Origin: Intrasporangium calvum DSM 43043
GTDB lineage: Bacteria; Actinomycetota; Actinomycetes; Actinomycetales; Dermatophilaceae
Direction of reading: 5' to 3'
Assembly: GCF_000184685.1 (NCBI RefSeq)
Contig: NC_014830.1
Coordinates: 1,798,001 to 1,862,000 of the forward strand
Length of the DNA stretch: 64,000 nt
In this document: positions 36,036-44,560 of the stretch, piece after piece
Position numbering within the stretch: the stretch's first letter is position 1
Layout of the letters: each line of letters opens with the position of its first letter
Notes under the pieces: generated by a model
The model's input: only the letters and a program-made list of their open reading frames with translations
What the model was told of the DNA's origin: nothing
Databases searched by the model: none
Translations under genes and position numbers: made by a program

Positions 36036-37174
36036 CCGTGCCCAGCGGGCAGCTGACGCCCCAGAGTCCCGTCGACGCGGCTCGAATGCTGCGGGCCATC
36101 GCCCTGGCCGAGCGCTCGCCGTGGCCGGATCCCAACCCACGAGTCGGGTGCGTCATCGTCGACCGAGCGGGCGAGGTCGTGGCCGAGGGCTGGCACCGGG
36201 GGGCCGGCACGCCGCATGCCGAGGCGGCCGCCCTCGCGCTGGCCGGCGAGCGGGCGCGGGGCGGCACCGCCTACGTCTCACTCGAGCCGTGCGCGCACCG
36301 GGGTCGGACCGGCCCGTGTTCCGACGCGCTCGTCGAGGCCGGCGTCGCGCGCGTGGTCTACGCCCAGGCGGACCCGAACGCGGAGGCGAGCGGGGGAGCC
36401 GACGTGCTTCGCGCCGCCGGGGTGCAGATCGTGGGCGGCCTCCTCGCCGATGAGGCTGCCGCGCTGAACGATCGGTGGGTCCGTACGATCACCTTGGGAC
36501 GGCCCCTCGTCACGTGGAAGTTCGCGGCCACGCTCGACGGCCGCAGCGCCGCGGCGGACGGGTCGAGCCAGTGGATCACCGGTCCTGCCGCGCGCGCCGA
36601 TGTGCACGCCCTCCGAGCCACGCGTGACGCCATCGTCGCGGGCACCGGGACCGTGCTGGCGGACGATCCCCGGCTCACGGTTCGCCCGGACACGGTGGTA
36701 GCCCCGACGGATCGGCGGACCGGGCCCGAGGTGGCCCCCGGAGCGGCCGCCGCACCGGGCCCGGTGGGAAGCCAGCCCCTGCGCGTCGTGGTCGGCCTGC
36801 GTGCGGTGCCGCCGTCGGCGCGGGTCCACGCCGGGCCGGGTGAGGTCCTCCACCTGCGCACCCGGGACGTGCACGCGGTTCTCGCCGCCCTGTGGTCCAG
36901 GGGCGTCCGGGAGGTCTGGCTCGAGGGCGGGCCGACGTTGGCCGCCGCCTTCTGGGCGGCCGACCTCGTCGATGACGTCTACGCCTACCTGGCCCCGGCC
37001 CTCCTGGGTGCCGGCCCGGCGGCCGTGGGCGACCTGGGGATCAGGTCCATCGACGGCATCCGACGACTTGAGATCACCGACGTCAGCCAGGTGGGTGCCG
37101 ACGTCCGAGTTCACGCCGTCCCCTCGCATCCGGTCCGTCCGGCCCGGAGCGTCGTGGTGACGGGAAGGGAGTAG
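36032..37174 (+). CDS. ribD: Bifunctional riboflavin deaminase / reductase RibD
   Basis: Deaminates and then reduces the pyrimidine intermediate (380 aa). The zinc deaminase domain has HAEAAAL (about residue 60) and the PCAHRGRTGPC cysteines; the C-terminal reductase domain begins LVTWKFAATLDGRSAAADGSSQWITG (about 153) with GTGTVLADDPRLTVR. Start taken as GTG 36032 for the GTGA overlap with ribM; GTG 36038, two codons on, is equally possible. Confidence 0.95.
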   Translation: MTVPSGQLTPQSPVDAARMLRAIALAERSPWPDPNPRVGCVIVDRAGEVVAEGWHRGAGTPHAEAAALALAGERARGGTAYVSLEPCAHRGRTGPCSDALVEAGVARVVYAQADPNAEASGGADVLRAAGVQIVGGLLADEAAALNDRWVRTITLGRPLVTWKFAATLDGRSAAADGSSQWITGPAARADVHALRATRDAIVAGTGTVLADDPRLTVRPDTVVAPTDRRTGPEVAPGAAAAPGPVGSQPLRVVVGLRAVPPSARVHAGPGEVLHLRTRDVHAVLAALWSRGVREVWLEGGPTLAAAFWAADLVDDVYAYLAPALLGAGPAAVGDLGIRSIDGIRRLEITDVSQVGADVRVHAVPSHPVRPARSVVVTGRE

Positions 37175-37178
37175 GCAC

Positions 37179-37790
37179 ATGTTCACGGGAATCGTCGAAG
37201 AGCTCGGCACGGTGGGCACGATCGAGAGCTCCCCGGAGTCAGCCGTCCTGCGCATCGAGGGTCCCCTCGTCGCTGCGGACGCCGCTCACGGGGACTCCAT
37301 CGCCGTCAACGGCGTGTGTCTCACCGTGACGAGCCACGACGCCGGCGGATTCAGCGTCGACGTCATGGCGGAGACCCTGCGGCGGTCGAGCCTGGGTGCA
37401 CTGCGCCCGGGAGACCCGGTCAACCTGGAGCGGGCCATGGCTGCGTCAGGTCGCTTCGGTGGGCACGTCGTCCAGGGACATGTCGACGGCACGGCCACCA
37501 TCGTCGAACGGGTGCCCGGAGACCGGTGGGAGGTGGTCACCTTCAGCCTTCCGGGTCAGCTTGTCCGTTACGTCGTGGAGAAGGGCTCGATCACGGTCGA
37601 CGGCGTGTCCCTCACCGTGACCGCCGTCGACGGCGCCACTTTCAGCGTCTCGCTCATCCCGACCACGCTGGGAGCCACGACCCTGGGGCACAAGGGAGTC
37701 GGCGATCCCGTCAACCTCGAGGTCGACGTGCTGGCCAAGTACGTCGAGAGCCTGCTCCGGCACGGCGCGCTGAGCAAGGAGGAGTCATGA
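37179..37790 (+). CDS. ribE: Riboflavin synthase alpha chain
   Basis: Dismutates two lumazines to riboflavin (203 aa). The N-terminal MFTGIVEELG is diagnostic, and the two tandem lumazine-binding barrels repeat VNGVCLTVT / VDGVSLTVT. GGHVVQGHVDG carries the conserved His. Starts 4 bp after ribD; stop overlaps ribBA (ATGA 37787). Confidence 0.96.
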   Translation: MFTGIVEELGTVGTIESSPESAVLRIEGPLVAADAAHGDSIAVNGVCLTVTSHDAGGFSVDVMAETLRRSSLGALRPGDPVNLERAMAASGRFGGHVVQGHVDGTATIVERVPGDRWEVVTFSLPGQLVRYVVEKGSITVDGVSLTVTAVDGATFSVSLIPTTLGATTLGHKGVGDPVNLEVDVLAKYVESLLRHGALSKEES

Positions 37791-39025
37791 GCGACCTGTC
37801 GACCATCGAGGAGGCCCTCGACGCCCTGCGCGCGGGGCGTCCGGTGCTCGTCCTCGACTCACAGGACCGTGAGAACGAGGGTGACCTCGTCCTCGCTGCG
37901 CACACCGCCACCGAGGAGTGGATGGCGTGGACCATCCGTCACTCGTCGGGCTACCTCTGCGCGCCCATGCCGGACGCGCTCGCGGACCGGCTGGAGCTGC
38001 CGCTCATGGTGGCGGACAACCGAGATCCCCTGCGGACCGCCTACACGGTGTCGGTTGACGCCGCCACGGGAGTCACCACCGGCATCAGCGCCACGGACCG
38101 CACCCGGACCGTTCGCGTCCTGGCCGACCCCGCCTCGGCCCCGACCGACCTGATCCGGCCCGGCCACGTCCTGCCGCTCCGGGCCCGCGCCGGAGGAGTG
38201 CTCACCCGTCCCGGCCACACCGAGGCGGCCGTTGACCTGACCCGTCTGGCCGGGCTTCCTCCCGTGGGCGTCATCGGCGAGCTCGTCCACGACGACGGCC
38301 GGATGATGCGCTATGACGCCGTGGTCCGGCTCGGGCGGGACGAGGGCCTGCCCGTGATCACCATCGAGCGGCTCATCGCCTGGCGCCAGCAGCACGACCG
38401 GGTGGAGCGCCTCGCCACGACCGTGATCCCCACCCGGCACGGCTCCTTCACCGCCCACGGCTACCGCGACACGCTCACGGGCGAGGAGCACGTCGCACTC
38501 GTCAGCTCCCGCGGCCTGCACGGCGCGCGCTCGGCGGCCCCGGTGCTCGTCCGCCTCCACTCCGAGTGCCTCACCGGGGACGCCTTCGGTTCGCTGAGAT
38601 GTGACTGCGGGCCGCAGCTGCAGGCCTCGCTGGCGCGGGTCGGCCGGGAGGGCGGCGTCGTCGTCTACCTCGGCGGCCACGAGGGACGCGGGGTCGGGCT
38701 CGTCGACAAGCTGCGCGCCTACGCCGAGCAGGACCGGGGGGCCGACACCGTGGACGCCCAGACGGCGCTCGGCCTGCCCGTCGACGCGCGCGAGTACGCC
38801 GCAGGCGCCGCCGTCCTCCACGACCTCGGGGCGACCCGAGTCGTCCTCCTGACGAACAACCCCACCAAGGTCGCCGCGCTCCGTCACTTCGAGATCGACG
38901 TGGTCGCGGTCGAGCGACTGCACACCGAGGTCGCCGCCGAGAACGAGCGCTACCTCGTCACCAAGCGGGAGCGCCTCGGACATGACCTGCCGGCCGTCAT
39001 CCAAGCCAAGACCGAATCTGCCTGA
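37787..39025 (+). CDS. ribBA: Bifunctional DHBP synthase / GTP cyclohydrolase II
   Basis: Makes both riboflavin precursors (412 aa). The N-terminal DHBP synthase domain (1-205) has DRENEGDLV and RPGHVLPLRA...RPGHTEAAVDL. The C-terminal GTP cyclohydrolase II domain has the zinc site HSECLTGDAFGSLRCDCGPQ and HEGRGVGLVDKL, then TALGLPVDAREY. The usual Gln before EGRG is His here. Both domains keep their catalytic motifs, so the enzyme is probably bifunctional. Confidence 0.95.
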   Translation: MSDLSTIEEALDALRAGRPVLVLDSQDRENEGDLVLAAHTATEEWMAWTIRHSSGYLCAPMPDALADRLELPLMVADNRDPLRTAYTVSVDAATGVTTGISATDRTRTVRVLADPASAPTDLIRPGHVLPLRARAGGVLTRPGHTEAAVDLTRLAGLPPVGVIGELVHDDGRMMRYDAVVRLGRDEGLPVITIERLIAWRQQHDRVERLATTVIPTRHGSFTAHGYRDTLTGEEHVALVSSRGLHGARSAAPVLVRLHSECLTGDAFGSLRCDCGPQLQASLARVGREGGVVVYLGGHEGRGVGLVDKLRAYAEQDRGADTVDAQTALGLPVDAREYAAGAAVLHDLGATRVVLLTNNPTKVAALRHFEIDVVAVERLHTEVAAENERYLVTKRERLGHDLPAVIQAKTESA

Positions 39026-39037
39026 AGGAGAGCTCAC

Positions 39038-39523
39038 ATGAAGGACGGAGCACCCAGCCTCGCCGTCGACGGGCGCGGCCTCGCCGTGGCCGTGATCGCC
39101 GCGAGCTGGCACGAAGACGTCATGAGCGGGCTCCTCGACGGAGCCCGTCGCGGACTCTCGGCGGCCGGTGTCACCGACGTGCACGAGGTCCGTGTCCCCG
39201 GCACGTTCGAGCTGTCGGTCGCCTGCGCCGCGCTGGCGCCCCGCTACGACGCCCTCGTCGCGCTCGGCGTCGTCATCCGCGGCGGTACCCCACACTTCGA
39301 GTACGTCTGTCAGGCGGCGACCACCGGGATCACCGAGGTCTCGCTCCGTACCAGCACGCCGATCGGGTTCGGGGTCCTCACCTGCGACACCGAGGAGCAG
39401 GCCATCGACCGCGCCGGGCTGCCCGGTTCGAGCGAGGACAAGGGCCATGAGGCGGCGACCGCTGCCGTGGCGACCGTCGTCGCCCTGCGCGGAGCCGAGC
39501 GAGCATCCCGCTCCGGCTCGTGA
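39038..39523 (+). CDS. ribH: 6,7-dimethyl-8-ribityllumazine synthase
   Basis: Condenses DHBP with the ribityl-pyrimidine (161 aa, capsid-forming family). [19 protein letters not shown] at residues 18-36, [12 protein letters not shown], and [15 protein letters not shown] with the catalytic His match. The family usually has GxTPH with Glu before Thr; here it is Gly-Gly-Thr. ATG 39038 is preceded by AAGGAGAG. Last gene of the rib operon. Confidence 0.95.
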   Translation: MKDGAPSLAVDGRGLAVAVIAASWHEDVMSGLLDGARRGLSAAGVTDVHEVRVPGTFELSVACAALAPRYDALVALGVVIRGGTPHFEYVCQAATTGITEVSLRTSTPIGFGVLTCDTEEQAIDRAGLPGSSEDKGHEAATAAVATVVALRGAERASRSGS

Positions 39524-39569
39524 GCGGAGTCGGGACCTCCGGAAGGGTCCGAAGGGGTCTGGAGCGTGT

Positions 39570-39588
39570 GCTCGCCCGGGGAGCGAGC
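39570..39588 (+). terminator. Short hairpin after ribH (possible terminator)
   Basis: GCTCGC (39570-39575) pairs with GCGAGC (39583-39588) around a 7-nt loop. No U-tract. It lies between ribH and the hisE promoter. Confidence 0.3.
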
Positions 39589-39620
39589 CGCGCGCCCTGG
39601 TCAGGGAATGGGCGCCGGCC

Positions 39621-39635
39621 AGCCCAGCGGCATAC
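39621..39635 (-). repeat. Dispersed motif, copy upstream of hisE
   Basis: On plus it reads AGCCCAGCGGCATAC and is followed by GGAAAGT and then the hisE -10 box 6 bp later. This is the copy most like a promoter-linked site. Confidence 0.65.
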
Positions 39636-39641
39636 GGAAAG

Positions 39642-39647
39642 TACGCT
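39642..39647 (+). promoter_or_regulatory. -10 box of hisE, apparently leaderless
   Basis: TACGCT, 7 nt before GTG 39655. Confidence 0.6.
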
Positions 39648-39654
39648 CTAGACC

Positions 39655-39918
39655 GTGAAGAGCTTTGAGCAGCTGTACGCCGAGCTCGCCGAGAAGGCGA
39701 TGACCAGACCGGAGGGCTCCGGGACGGTGGCCGCACTCGACGCGGGCGTCCACGCCATCGGCAAGAAGATCGTCGAGGAGGCTGCCGAGGTCTGGATGGC
39801 CGCCGAGTACCAGTCCACGGCAGAGGCCGCCGAGGAGATCAGCCAGCTGCTTTACCACCTCCAGGTCCTCATGCTGGCCAAGGGCATCACGCTCGACGAC
39901 GTCTACGCCCATCTCTGA
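39655..39918 (+). CDS. hisE: Phosphoribosyl-ATP pyrophosphatase
   Basis: Second step of histidine synthesis, removing pyrophosphate from PR-ATP (87 aa, all-helical MazG-like fold). [16 protein letters not shown] (about residues 39-54) holds the metal-binding EE..E and the later EE/D pair lies in [14 protein letters not shown] 39655 is fixed by the leaderless promoter. hisG follows after 58 bp, the standard actinobacterial hisE-hisG pair. Confidence 0.95.
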   Translation: MKSFEQLYAELAEKAMTRPEGSGTVAALDAGVHAIGKKIVEEAAEVWMAAEYQSTAEAAEEISQLLYHLQVLMLAKGITLDDVYAHL

Positions 39919-39976
39919 CCCACGAGATCTCGCACCGCACAGCACCGCACCACCCCCGACGCCCGAGGACCCCCCC

Positions 39977-40822
39977 ATGCTCCGTATCGCCGTGCCCAAC
40001 AAGGGCTCCCTCTCCGAGTCGACCGTCGAGATGCTGCGCGAGGCCGGCTATCGCACCCGTCGGGACGCCAAGGAGCTCGTCGTCGCCGATCCGGACAACG
40101 ACGTCGAGTTCTTCTACCTCCGCCCCCGTGACATCGCCGTCTACGTCGGCTCCGGCACCGTCGATGCCGGCGTGACGGGTCGTGACCTGCTCCTCGACTC
40201 GGGGTCGAGCGCCGTCGAGGTGATGGCGCTCGGGTTCGGTGCCTCGACCTTCCGCTATGCCGCCCGGCCGGGCAAGGTCACCACGGTCGACCAGATCGAC
40301 GCGCAGCGGGTCGCCACGTCCTACCCCGGGCTCGTCCGCGCGGACCTCGAGAGACGCGGCGTCAGGGCCGACGTGGTCCGTCTCGACGGCGCCGTCGAGA
40401 CGGCCATCACGCTCGGGGTCGCCGACGTCATCGCGGACGTCGTCGAGACCGGCACGACCCTGCGCCAGCAGGGCTTGGAGGTCTTCGGGGAGCCGATCCT
40501 CAGGTCCGAGGCGGTCCTCATCCGGGGCGACCGACCCGGAGAGCAGGCGGCGACCGCCGTCCTCCAGCGCCGACTGACCGGCGTCATCACCGCTCGGACC
40601 TACGTCATGCTCGACTACGACTGCCCCAAGGAGCTCGTCGCCCAGGCGACCGAGCTGACCCCGGGTCTCGAGTCCCCAACCGTGTCGCCGCTCCAGGACG
40701 ACGCCTGGGTGGCGGTGCGGGCGATGGTCCCGAGAGTCGGGCGCAACCGGCTGATGGACGAGCTCTACGACCTCGGCGCGCGGGCCATCCTCGTCACCGA
40801 CATCGCAGCCTGCCGACTGTGA
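39977..40822 (+). CDS. hisG: ATP phosphoribosyltransferase, long form
   Basis: First and feedback-controlled step of histidine synthesis (281 aa). LRIAVPNKGSLSES at the N-terminus, DVGVTGRDLL-type loop (DAGVTGRDLLLDSG), and the PRPP motif DVVETGTTLRQQGL. The length shows the long HisG_L form with a C-terminal ACT-like histidine-binding domain (about 210-281), so no HisZ is needed. Stop overlaps the next gene in GTGA. Confidence 0.96.
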   Translation: MLRIAVPNKGSLSESTVEMLREAGYRTRRDAKELVVADPDNDVEFFYLRPRDIAVYVGSGTVDAGVTGRDLLLDSGSSAVEVMALGFGASTFRYAARPGKVTTVDQIDAQRVATSYPGLVRADLERRGVRADVVRLDGAVETAITLGVADVIADVVETGTTLRQQGLEVFGEPILRSEAVLIRGDRPGEQAATAVLQRRLTGVITARTYVMLDYDCPKELVAQATELTPGLESPTVSPLQDDAWVAVRAMVPRVGRNRLMDELYDLGARAILVTDIAACRL

Positions 40823-41295
40823 GCGGCACGCCCGACCCAGGTTCCGCTGACCCCTTCGCGCCGTTCCGGCCTCGACGGGGTCGAGTGGTTGCCCTCGCCG
40901 TCGTGTGGACCTCGTTGCTCATCTTCGGCACGATCGCGGTGATCATGCCGGACCAGGACGGTCGCTGGGGCCCCGCTGACCGGCTCATGCTCTTCGGAGT
41001 CGGCGTGGTCATCGCCGCGCTGGCCTGGCGCTACGCCTCGATCGTCGCGGTGCCGAGCCGCAGCGGCCTGACGATTCGCAACCTGCTGCTCACTCGGACG
41101 CTCGAGTGGCCGGAGGTGGTCGGCATCCAGTTCGGGGGTGGCGAACCCTGGGTGAGCCTCGACCTGCTGGACGGCGACACGCTGGCCGTGATGGCGATCC
41201 AGAAGGCCGACGGGGAGGTCGCCGACCACGAGGCGTCCCGGCTGGCCGCGCTCGTCGAGGCCTTCGGCGAGGGCGCGGAAGGGCGACCGGAGTGA
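40819..41295 (+). CDS. Membrane protein with bacterial PH-like domain
   Basis: A 158-aa protein with two membrane segments (about 24-44 VVALAVVWTSLLIFGTIAVI and 57-72) followed by a PH_6-type domain (SRSGLTIRNLLLTRTLEWPEVVGIQF). Homologues follow hisG or ribH in many actinobacteria, but the role is unknown. GTGA overlaps with both hisG and the next gene suggest tight co-translation. Confidence 0.75.
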   Translation: MSGTPDPGSADPFAPFRPRRGRVVALAVVWTSLLIFGTIAVIMPDQDGRWGPADRLMLFGVGVVIAALAWRYASIVAVPSRSGLTIRNLLLTRTLEWPEVVGIQFGGGEPWVSLDLLDGDTLAVMAIQKADGEVADHEASRLAALVEAFGEGAEGRPE

Positions 41296-41840
41296 CGCCT
41301 GGAGTGAGCCGGCAGCCGACCCACGACGAGATGCGCCATGCGCTCGGCCACTTCGCGACGGGCGTCACGGTGGTGACCGGCACGACGCTCGACGGGGATC
41401 CGGTCGGCTTCGCCTGCCAGTCCTTCGCCTCGGTCTCGCTCGACCCGCCGCTCGTCCTCTTCTGCGCTGACCACCGGGGGCGTTCGTGGCCGCACATGCG
41501 CGACACGGGCCGGTTCACGGTCAACGTCCTGCACCACCTGCAGCTGGACATCGTGGAGCGATTCGGGTCGCCGCTCGGACGTCGGTTCGACGGGCTCGAC
41601 TGGTATCCGTCTGAGGACGGCGGGCCGAGTCTGACCGATGCGCTGATGCGGATCCACTGCGCCGTGGAGCAGGTGCACGTCGCGGGCGACCACGACGTCG
41701 TCATCGGCCGGGTCCTCGGGCTCGACGACACCGGGCGCGGGCGTCCGATGCTCTTCTACCGTGGGCAGTTCACGGTCACCGAGCGGACGGCGCAGGAGGA
41801 GGACCTCGCGGCGGACGCTCGGGACGACTACTGGGGCTGA
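41292..41840 (+). CDS. Flavin reductase-like FMN-binding split-barrel protein
   Basis: A 182-aa protein of the flavin reductase domain family. GHFATGVTVVTGTTLDGDPVG and CQSFASVSLDPPLVLFCA are the FMN-binding hallmarks, and FTVNVLHHLQLDIVERF follows. Such proteins act as NAD(P)H:flavin reductases or as partners of two-component monooxygenases; no monooxygenase is nearby. GTG 41292 overlaps the upstream stop; GTG 41304 is an alternative. The stop codon lies between the arms of a terminator hairpin. Confidence 0.85.
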   Translation: MTPGVSRQPTHDEMRHALGHFATGVTVVTGTTLDGDPVGFACQSFASVSLDPPLVLFCADHRGRSWPHMRDTGRFTVNVLHHLQLDIVERFGSPLGRRFDGLDWYPSEDGGPSLTDALMRIHCAVEQVHVAGDHDVVIGRVLGLDDTGRGRPMLFYRGQFTVTERTAQEEDLAADARDDYWG

Positions 41841-41887
41841 GCGACCGCCCCAGTACCGCCGGCCCCGAGCCCGCCGACCCCGGGGCC
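41829..41887. terminator. Two inverted repeats between convergent genes (bidirectional terminator)
   Basis: Stem 1: TACTGGGGC (41829-41837) with GCCCCAGTA (41847-41855), 9 bp perfect. Stem 2: GGCCCCG (41861-41867) with CGGGGCC (41881-41887). Neither has a T-tract, as often in high-GC actinobacteria. They separate the flavin reductase gene (plus) and the MFS gene (minus). Confidence 0.6.
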
Positions 41888-41903
41888 TGAACCCCCGGCC
41901 GGG

Positions 41904-43109
41904 TCAGTCGACGCGTCGCAGGTCAGGGCGCATGCGGACCACGACGAGCGCCTGCGCAAGGGTGAGCCCCGCGAGCACGACCCACACCGGCGAGAGGCCT
42001 CCCGTCACGTCCCGTACCAGGCCCATCGCCAGGGGACCGACGGAGGCGACGCCGTAGGAGACGAGGAAGGCCATGCCGGTGAGGCGACCGCTCGCCTCGG
42101 GGGTGCCGGCGTAACGGACGAGGAGGACGAGGGCCACGGAGAAGGCGGCCCCCTGGCCGAGCCCGAGCACGACGGCCCAGAGCCAGGGGGCGCTCTGGGG
42201 GGCGAGCCAGATCGCGAGGCAGCCGGCCACGGCCAGGACGGCGGCCGGAAGGAGCAGTCGGCGCAGGTCGTGCGTCCGGTCGCTGAGCAGGGGGCCGAGA
42301 AGCCCGGACACGACCTGCGCGCCGCTGAAGGCCGCGCCGAGGTAGCCCGCCGACGACCGGTCCCAGCCGAGCTCGACGTAGGTCGGGGGCAGCCAGGTCA
42401 CCGCGGAGTAGAAGCACCAGGACTGCAGGGCGAGGTAGGCGGCGACGACCCACGCGGTCGAGTGGCGCCACGGGAGTCGGCCGCGCCCTTCCTCGCCCGG
42501 CGTGTGGTGCGGGTTGGCGCGGACGGTGAAGGGTGCCCACGCGACGAGGCCGACGAACACGATGACCGACCACGAGGCGAGCGAGGGCTGCCATGACCCG
42601 AACCGGTCGGCCAGCGGAGCCGAGAGCCCGGACGCGAGGGCGGCCCCGCCCATCATGGCGAACATGTAGAGGCCGGTGACGAGGCCCGCTCGGTGCGGTG
42701 GGAAGAACGTCTTGACGAGCCGGGGGAGCAGGGTGCCGGCGACGGCGATGCCGACCCCTGCGACGAAGGTGCCGAGGTAGAGGGTGACGACGTCGTCGCC
42801 GAACCATCGGCTCAGCGTGCCGGCCAGCGCGCACCCGAGGGCGGCGAGCACCGCAGCGACCGCGCCGAGGCGGTGCGCGATCGCGGAGGCGAGGGGGGCG
42901 AACAACCCCATGCAGAGCACGGGCAGCGTGGTCAGGGCTCCGGCCGCGGCGTGGCTCAGTCCCAGGTCGGCGGCGATCGCGTCGAGCAGGGGCGGCACGC
43001 TCGTGATCGCCGTGCGCAGGTTGGCTGCGACGGCGACGAGGGCCACCGCCATGAGCCACGCGGGTGGGAGCGGCTTGAGGGCCCGCGCAGCCGCTACCTC
43101 GGCCGTCAC
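41904..43109 (-). CDS. MFS transporter, CynX/NimT type
   Basis: A 401-aa, 12-helix major facilitator. [23 protein letters not shown] after helix 1 and a duplicated helix pattern resemble the cyanate/nitroimidazole (CynX/NimT) subfamily; the substrate cannot be told. Start GTG 43109 overlaps the stop of the kinase-like gene (GTGA on minus). GTG 43124 is an alternative. The longer frame upstream is a shadow of the kinase gene. Confidence 0.82.
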   Translation of the reverse strand: MTAEVAAARALKPLPPAWLMAVALVAVAANLRTAITSVPPLLDAIAADLGLSHAAAGALTTLPVLCMGLFAPLASAIAHRLGAVAAVLAALGCALAGTLSRWFGDDVVTLYLGTFVAGVGIAVAGTLLPRLVKTFFPPHRAGLVTGLYMFAMMGGAALASGLSAPLADRFGSWQPSLASWSVIVFVGLVAWAPFTVRANPHHTPGEEGRGRLPWRHSTAWVVAAYLALQSWCFYSAVTWLPPTYVELGWDRSSAGYLGAAFSGAQVVSGLLGPLLSDRTHDLRRLLLPAAVLAVAGCLAIWLAPQSAPWLWAVVLGLGQGAAFSVALVLLVRYAGTPEASGRLTGMAFLVSYGVASVGPLAMGLVRDVTGGLSPVWVVLAGLTLAQALVVVRMRPDLRRVD

Positions 43110-43726
43110 GTCGGTGGGCTCCACGCTGGCGGCGGGAGACCTCCGGCGCTCGTGTCGATGACCAGGTCGGCCCGAGCCTTGGTGTCGTCCGCCGCGAAGA
43201 CGGCGTCCTCCTGGGCCGCCCAGCGCTGCCAGTGGGGCCGGTACGCCTCGCCGTCGCGGGCCAGCCCGCGCTGTCTCCTGAGCTCGCGGTCGGCCTCCAT
43301 GAAGACGGTGACGGCGGCGAACGGCCGCGCCGGCCCGATGCTCGAGCCGCAGCCCTCGACGACGAGGAAGTCGGCTGGCCGGACGCTCGCCGTCCCGTCC
43401 CAGCGGTCCTCGTCCCAGTCCCAGCGGGGGTATGCCGCTGGGCTCGCCCGCGCGAGCGGCTCGAGGATGCGCGTGGCGAGGATCTCCGACGACTCCGCGA
43501 GGCCCTCCCACCCGGGATACAGCTGGTCCATGTGGACCACCTCGACGGTCCCGAAGCCGGCCAGCTCCGCGGCCACGCCGCGCGCGAGGGTGGTCTTCCC
43601 GGCGCCGCTCCGGCCGTCGACGGCGACGACCGCGATGTCCCCGCAGCGAGGCAGGACATCGAGGACGAGCTCGACCACGGCCTCCACGTGGAGCGGATCC
43701 GCCGGTCCCGTGATCTGGTCCCACAT
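43106..43726 (-). CDS. Uridine kinase-like P-loop protein
   Basis: A 206-aa P-loop kinase-like protein. Walker [14 protein letters not shown] (about residues 41-53), then [14 protein letters not shown] with an Asp that in uridine kinases binds the sugar, [10 protein letters not shown], and [10 protein letters not shown] as Walker B. The [17 protein letters not shown] segment gives the lid arginines. Substrate unproven. ATG 43726 is 7 nt after its -10 box and faces away from hisF. Confidence 0.75.
   Translation of the reverse strand: MWDQITGPADPLHVEAVVELVLDVLPRCGDIAVVAVDGRSGAGKTTLARGVAAELAGFGTVEVVHMDQLYPGWEGLAESSEILATRILEPLARASPAAYPRWDWDEDRWDGTASVRPADFLVVEGCGSSIGPARPFAAVTVFMEADRELRRQRGLARDGEAYRPHWQRWAAQEDAVFAADDTKARADLVIDTSAGGLPPPAWSPPT
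43430..43446 (+). repeat. Dispersed 17-bp motif, copy inside the kinase-like gene
   Basis: GTATGCCGCTGGGCTCG on plus, antisense to the coding frame of the kinase-like gene. Confidence 0.7.
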
Positions 43727-43733
43727 GAGCGCG

Positions 43734-43739
43734 ACCCTA
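43734..43739 (-). promoter_or_regulatory. -10 box of the kinase-like gene, apparently leaderless
   Basis: TAGGGT on minus, 7 nt before ATG 43726. Only 9 bp separate it from the hisF -10 on the other strand. Confidence 0.6.
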
Positions 43740-43748
43740 CCCGCGAAC

Positions 43749-43754
43749 TACGCT
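43749..43754 (+). promoter_or_regulatory. -10 box of hisF, apparently leaderless
   Basis: TACGCT, 6 nt before GTG 43761. Its -35 region would overlap the start codon of the divergent kinase-like gene. Confidence 0.6.
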
Positions 43755-43760
43755 TGGCCC

Positions 43761-44546
43761 GTGCCCGTCCGAACCTCCGTCGCCACCCGCGTCATCGCCT
43801 GCCTCGACGTCGACGCCGGCCGTGTCGTCAAGGGCGTCAACTTCGCCGACCTGCGCGATGCCGGCGACCCGGTCGAGCTCGCCACGCTCTACGACGCCCA
43901 AGGGGTCGACGAGCTGACCTTCCTCGACGTCACGGCGAGCTCGGGGAACCGCGAGACGACGTACGACGTGGTCCGGCGGACCGCGGAGCAGGTCTTCATC
44001 CCCCTCACCGTCGGCGGGGGAGTGCGCAGCGTCGACGACGTCGACCGCCTGCTCCGCGCCGGGGCGGACAAGGTGGGGGTCAACACGGCCGCCATCGCCC
44101 GGCCGGAACTGATCGCCGAGATCGCCGACCGCTTCGGCGCCCAGGTCCTCGTCCTGTCGGCCGATGTCCGCCGACGCGTCGACGGCTCCGGCCGACGCAC
44201 CGACGACTTCGTCATGACGACGCACGGCGGTCGCACGCCGGTGGATCTCGACGCCATCGAGTGGTGCGCGCGTGCCGCCGAGCTGGGCGCCGGGGAGATC
44301 CTGCTCAACTCGATGGATCTCGACGGCACGAAGGGGGGCTTCGACCTTGAGCTGATCCGCCGGGTTCGCGCCGCGGTCACGGTGCCGGTCATCGCCAGCG
44401 GGGGAGCTGGGCGGGCCGAGCACTTCGCGCCCGCCGTGGACGCAGGCGCGGACGCGGTCCTGGCGGCCAGCGTCTTCCACTTCGGCGAGCTGACCGTCGG
44501 CGAGGTCAAGGCCGCGATGCGCGCCGCTGGCGTCACCGTGCGCTGA
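43761..44546 (+). CDS. hisF: Imidazole glycerol phosphate synthase cyclase subunit
   Basis: Closes the imidazole ring using ammonia from HisH (261 aa, TIM barrel). [15 protein letters not shown] has the catalytic Asp16, VLSADVRR has the second catalytic Asp, and GGGVRS plus SGGAG bind phosphate. hisH, hisA and hisB are not in the window, so the his genes are scattered. GTG 43761 is set by the promoter and the [16 protein letters not shown] start. Confidence 0.96.
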   Translation: MPVRTSVATRVIACLDVDAGRVVKGVNFADLRDAGDPVELATLYDAQGVDELTFLDVTASSGNRETTYDVVRRTAEQVFIPLTVGGGVRSVDDVDRLLRAGADKVGVNTAAIARPELIAEIADRFGAQVLVLSADVRRRVDGSGRRTDDFVMTTHGGRTPVDLDAIEWCARAAELGAGEILLNSMDLDGTKGGFDLELIRRVRAAVTVPVIASGGAGRAEHFAPAVDAGADAVLAASVFHFGELTVGEVKAAMRAAGVTVR

Positions 44547-44560
44547 GCCGGACCGTCGGG

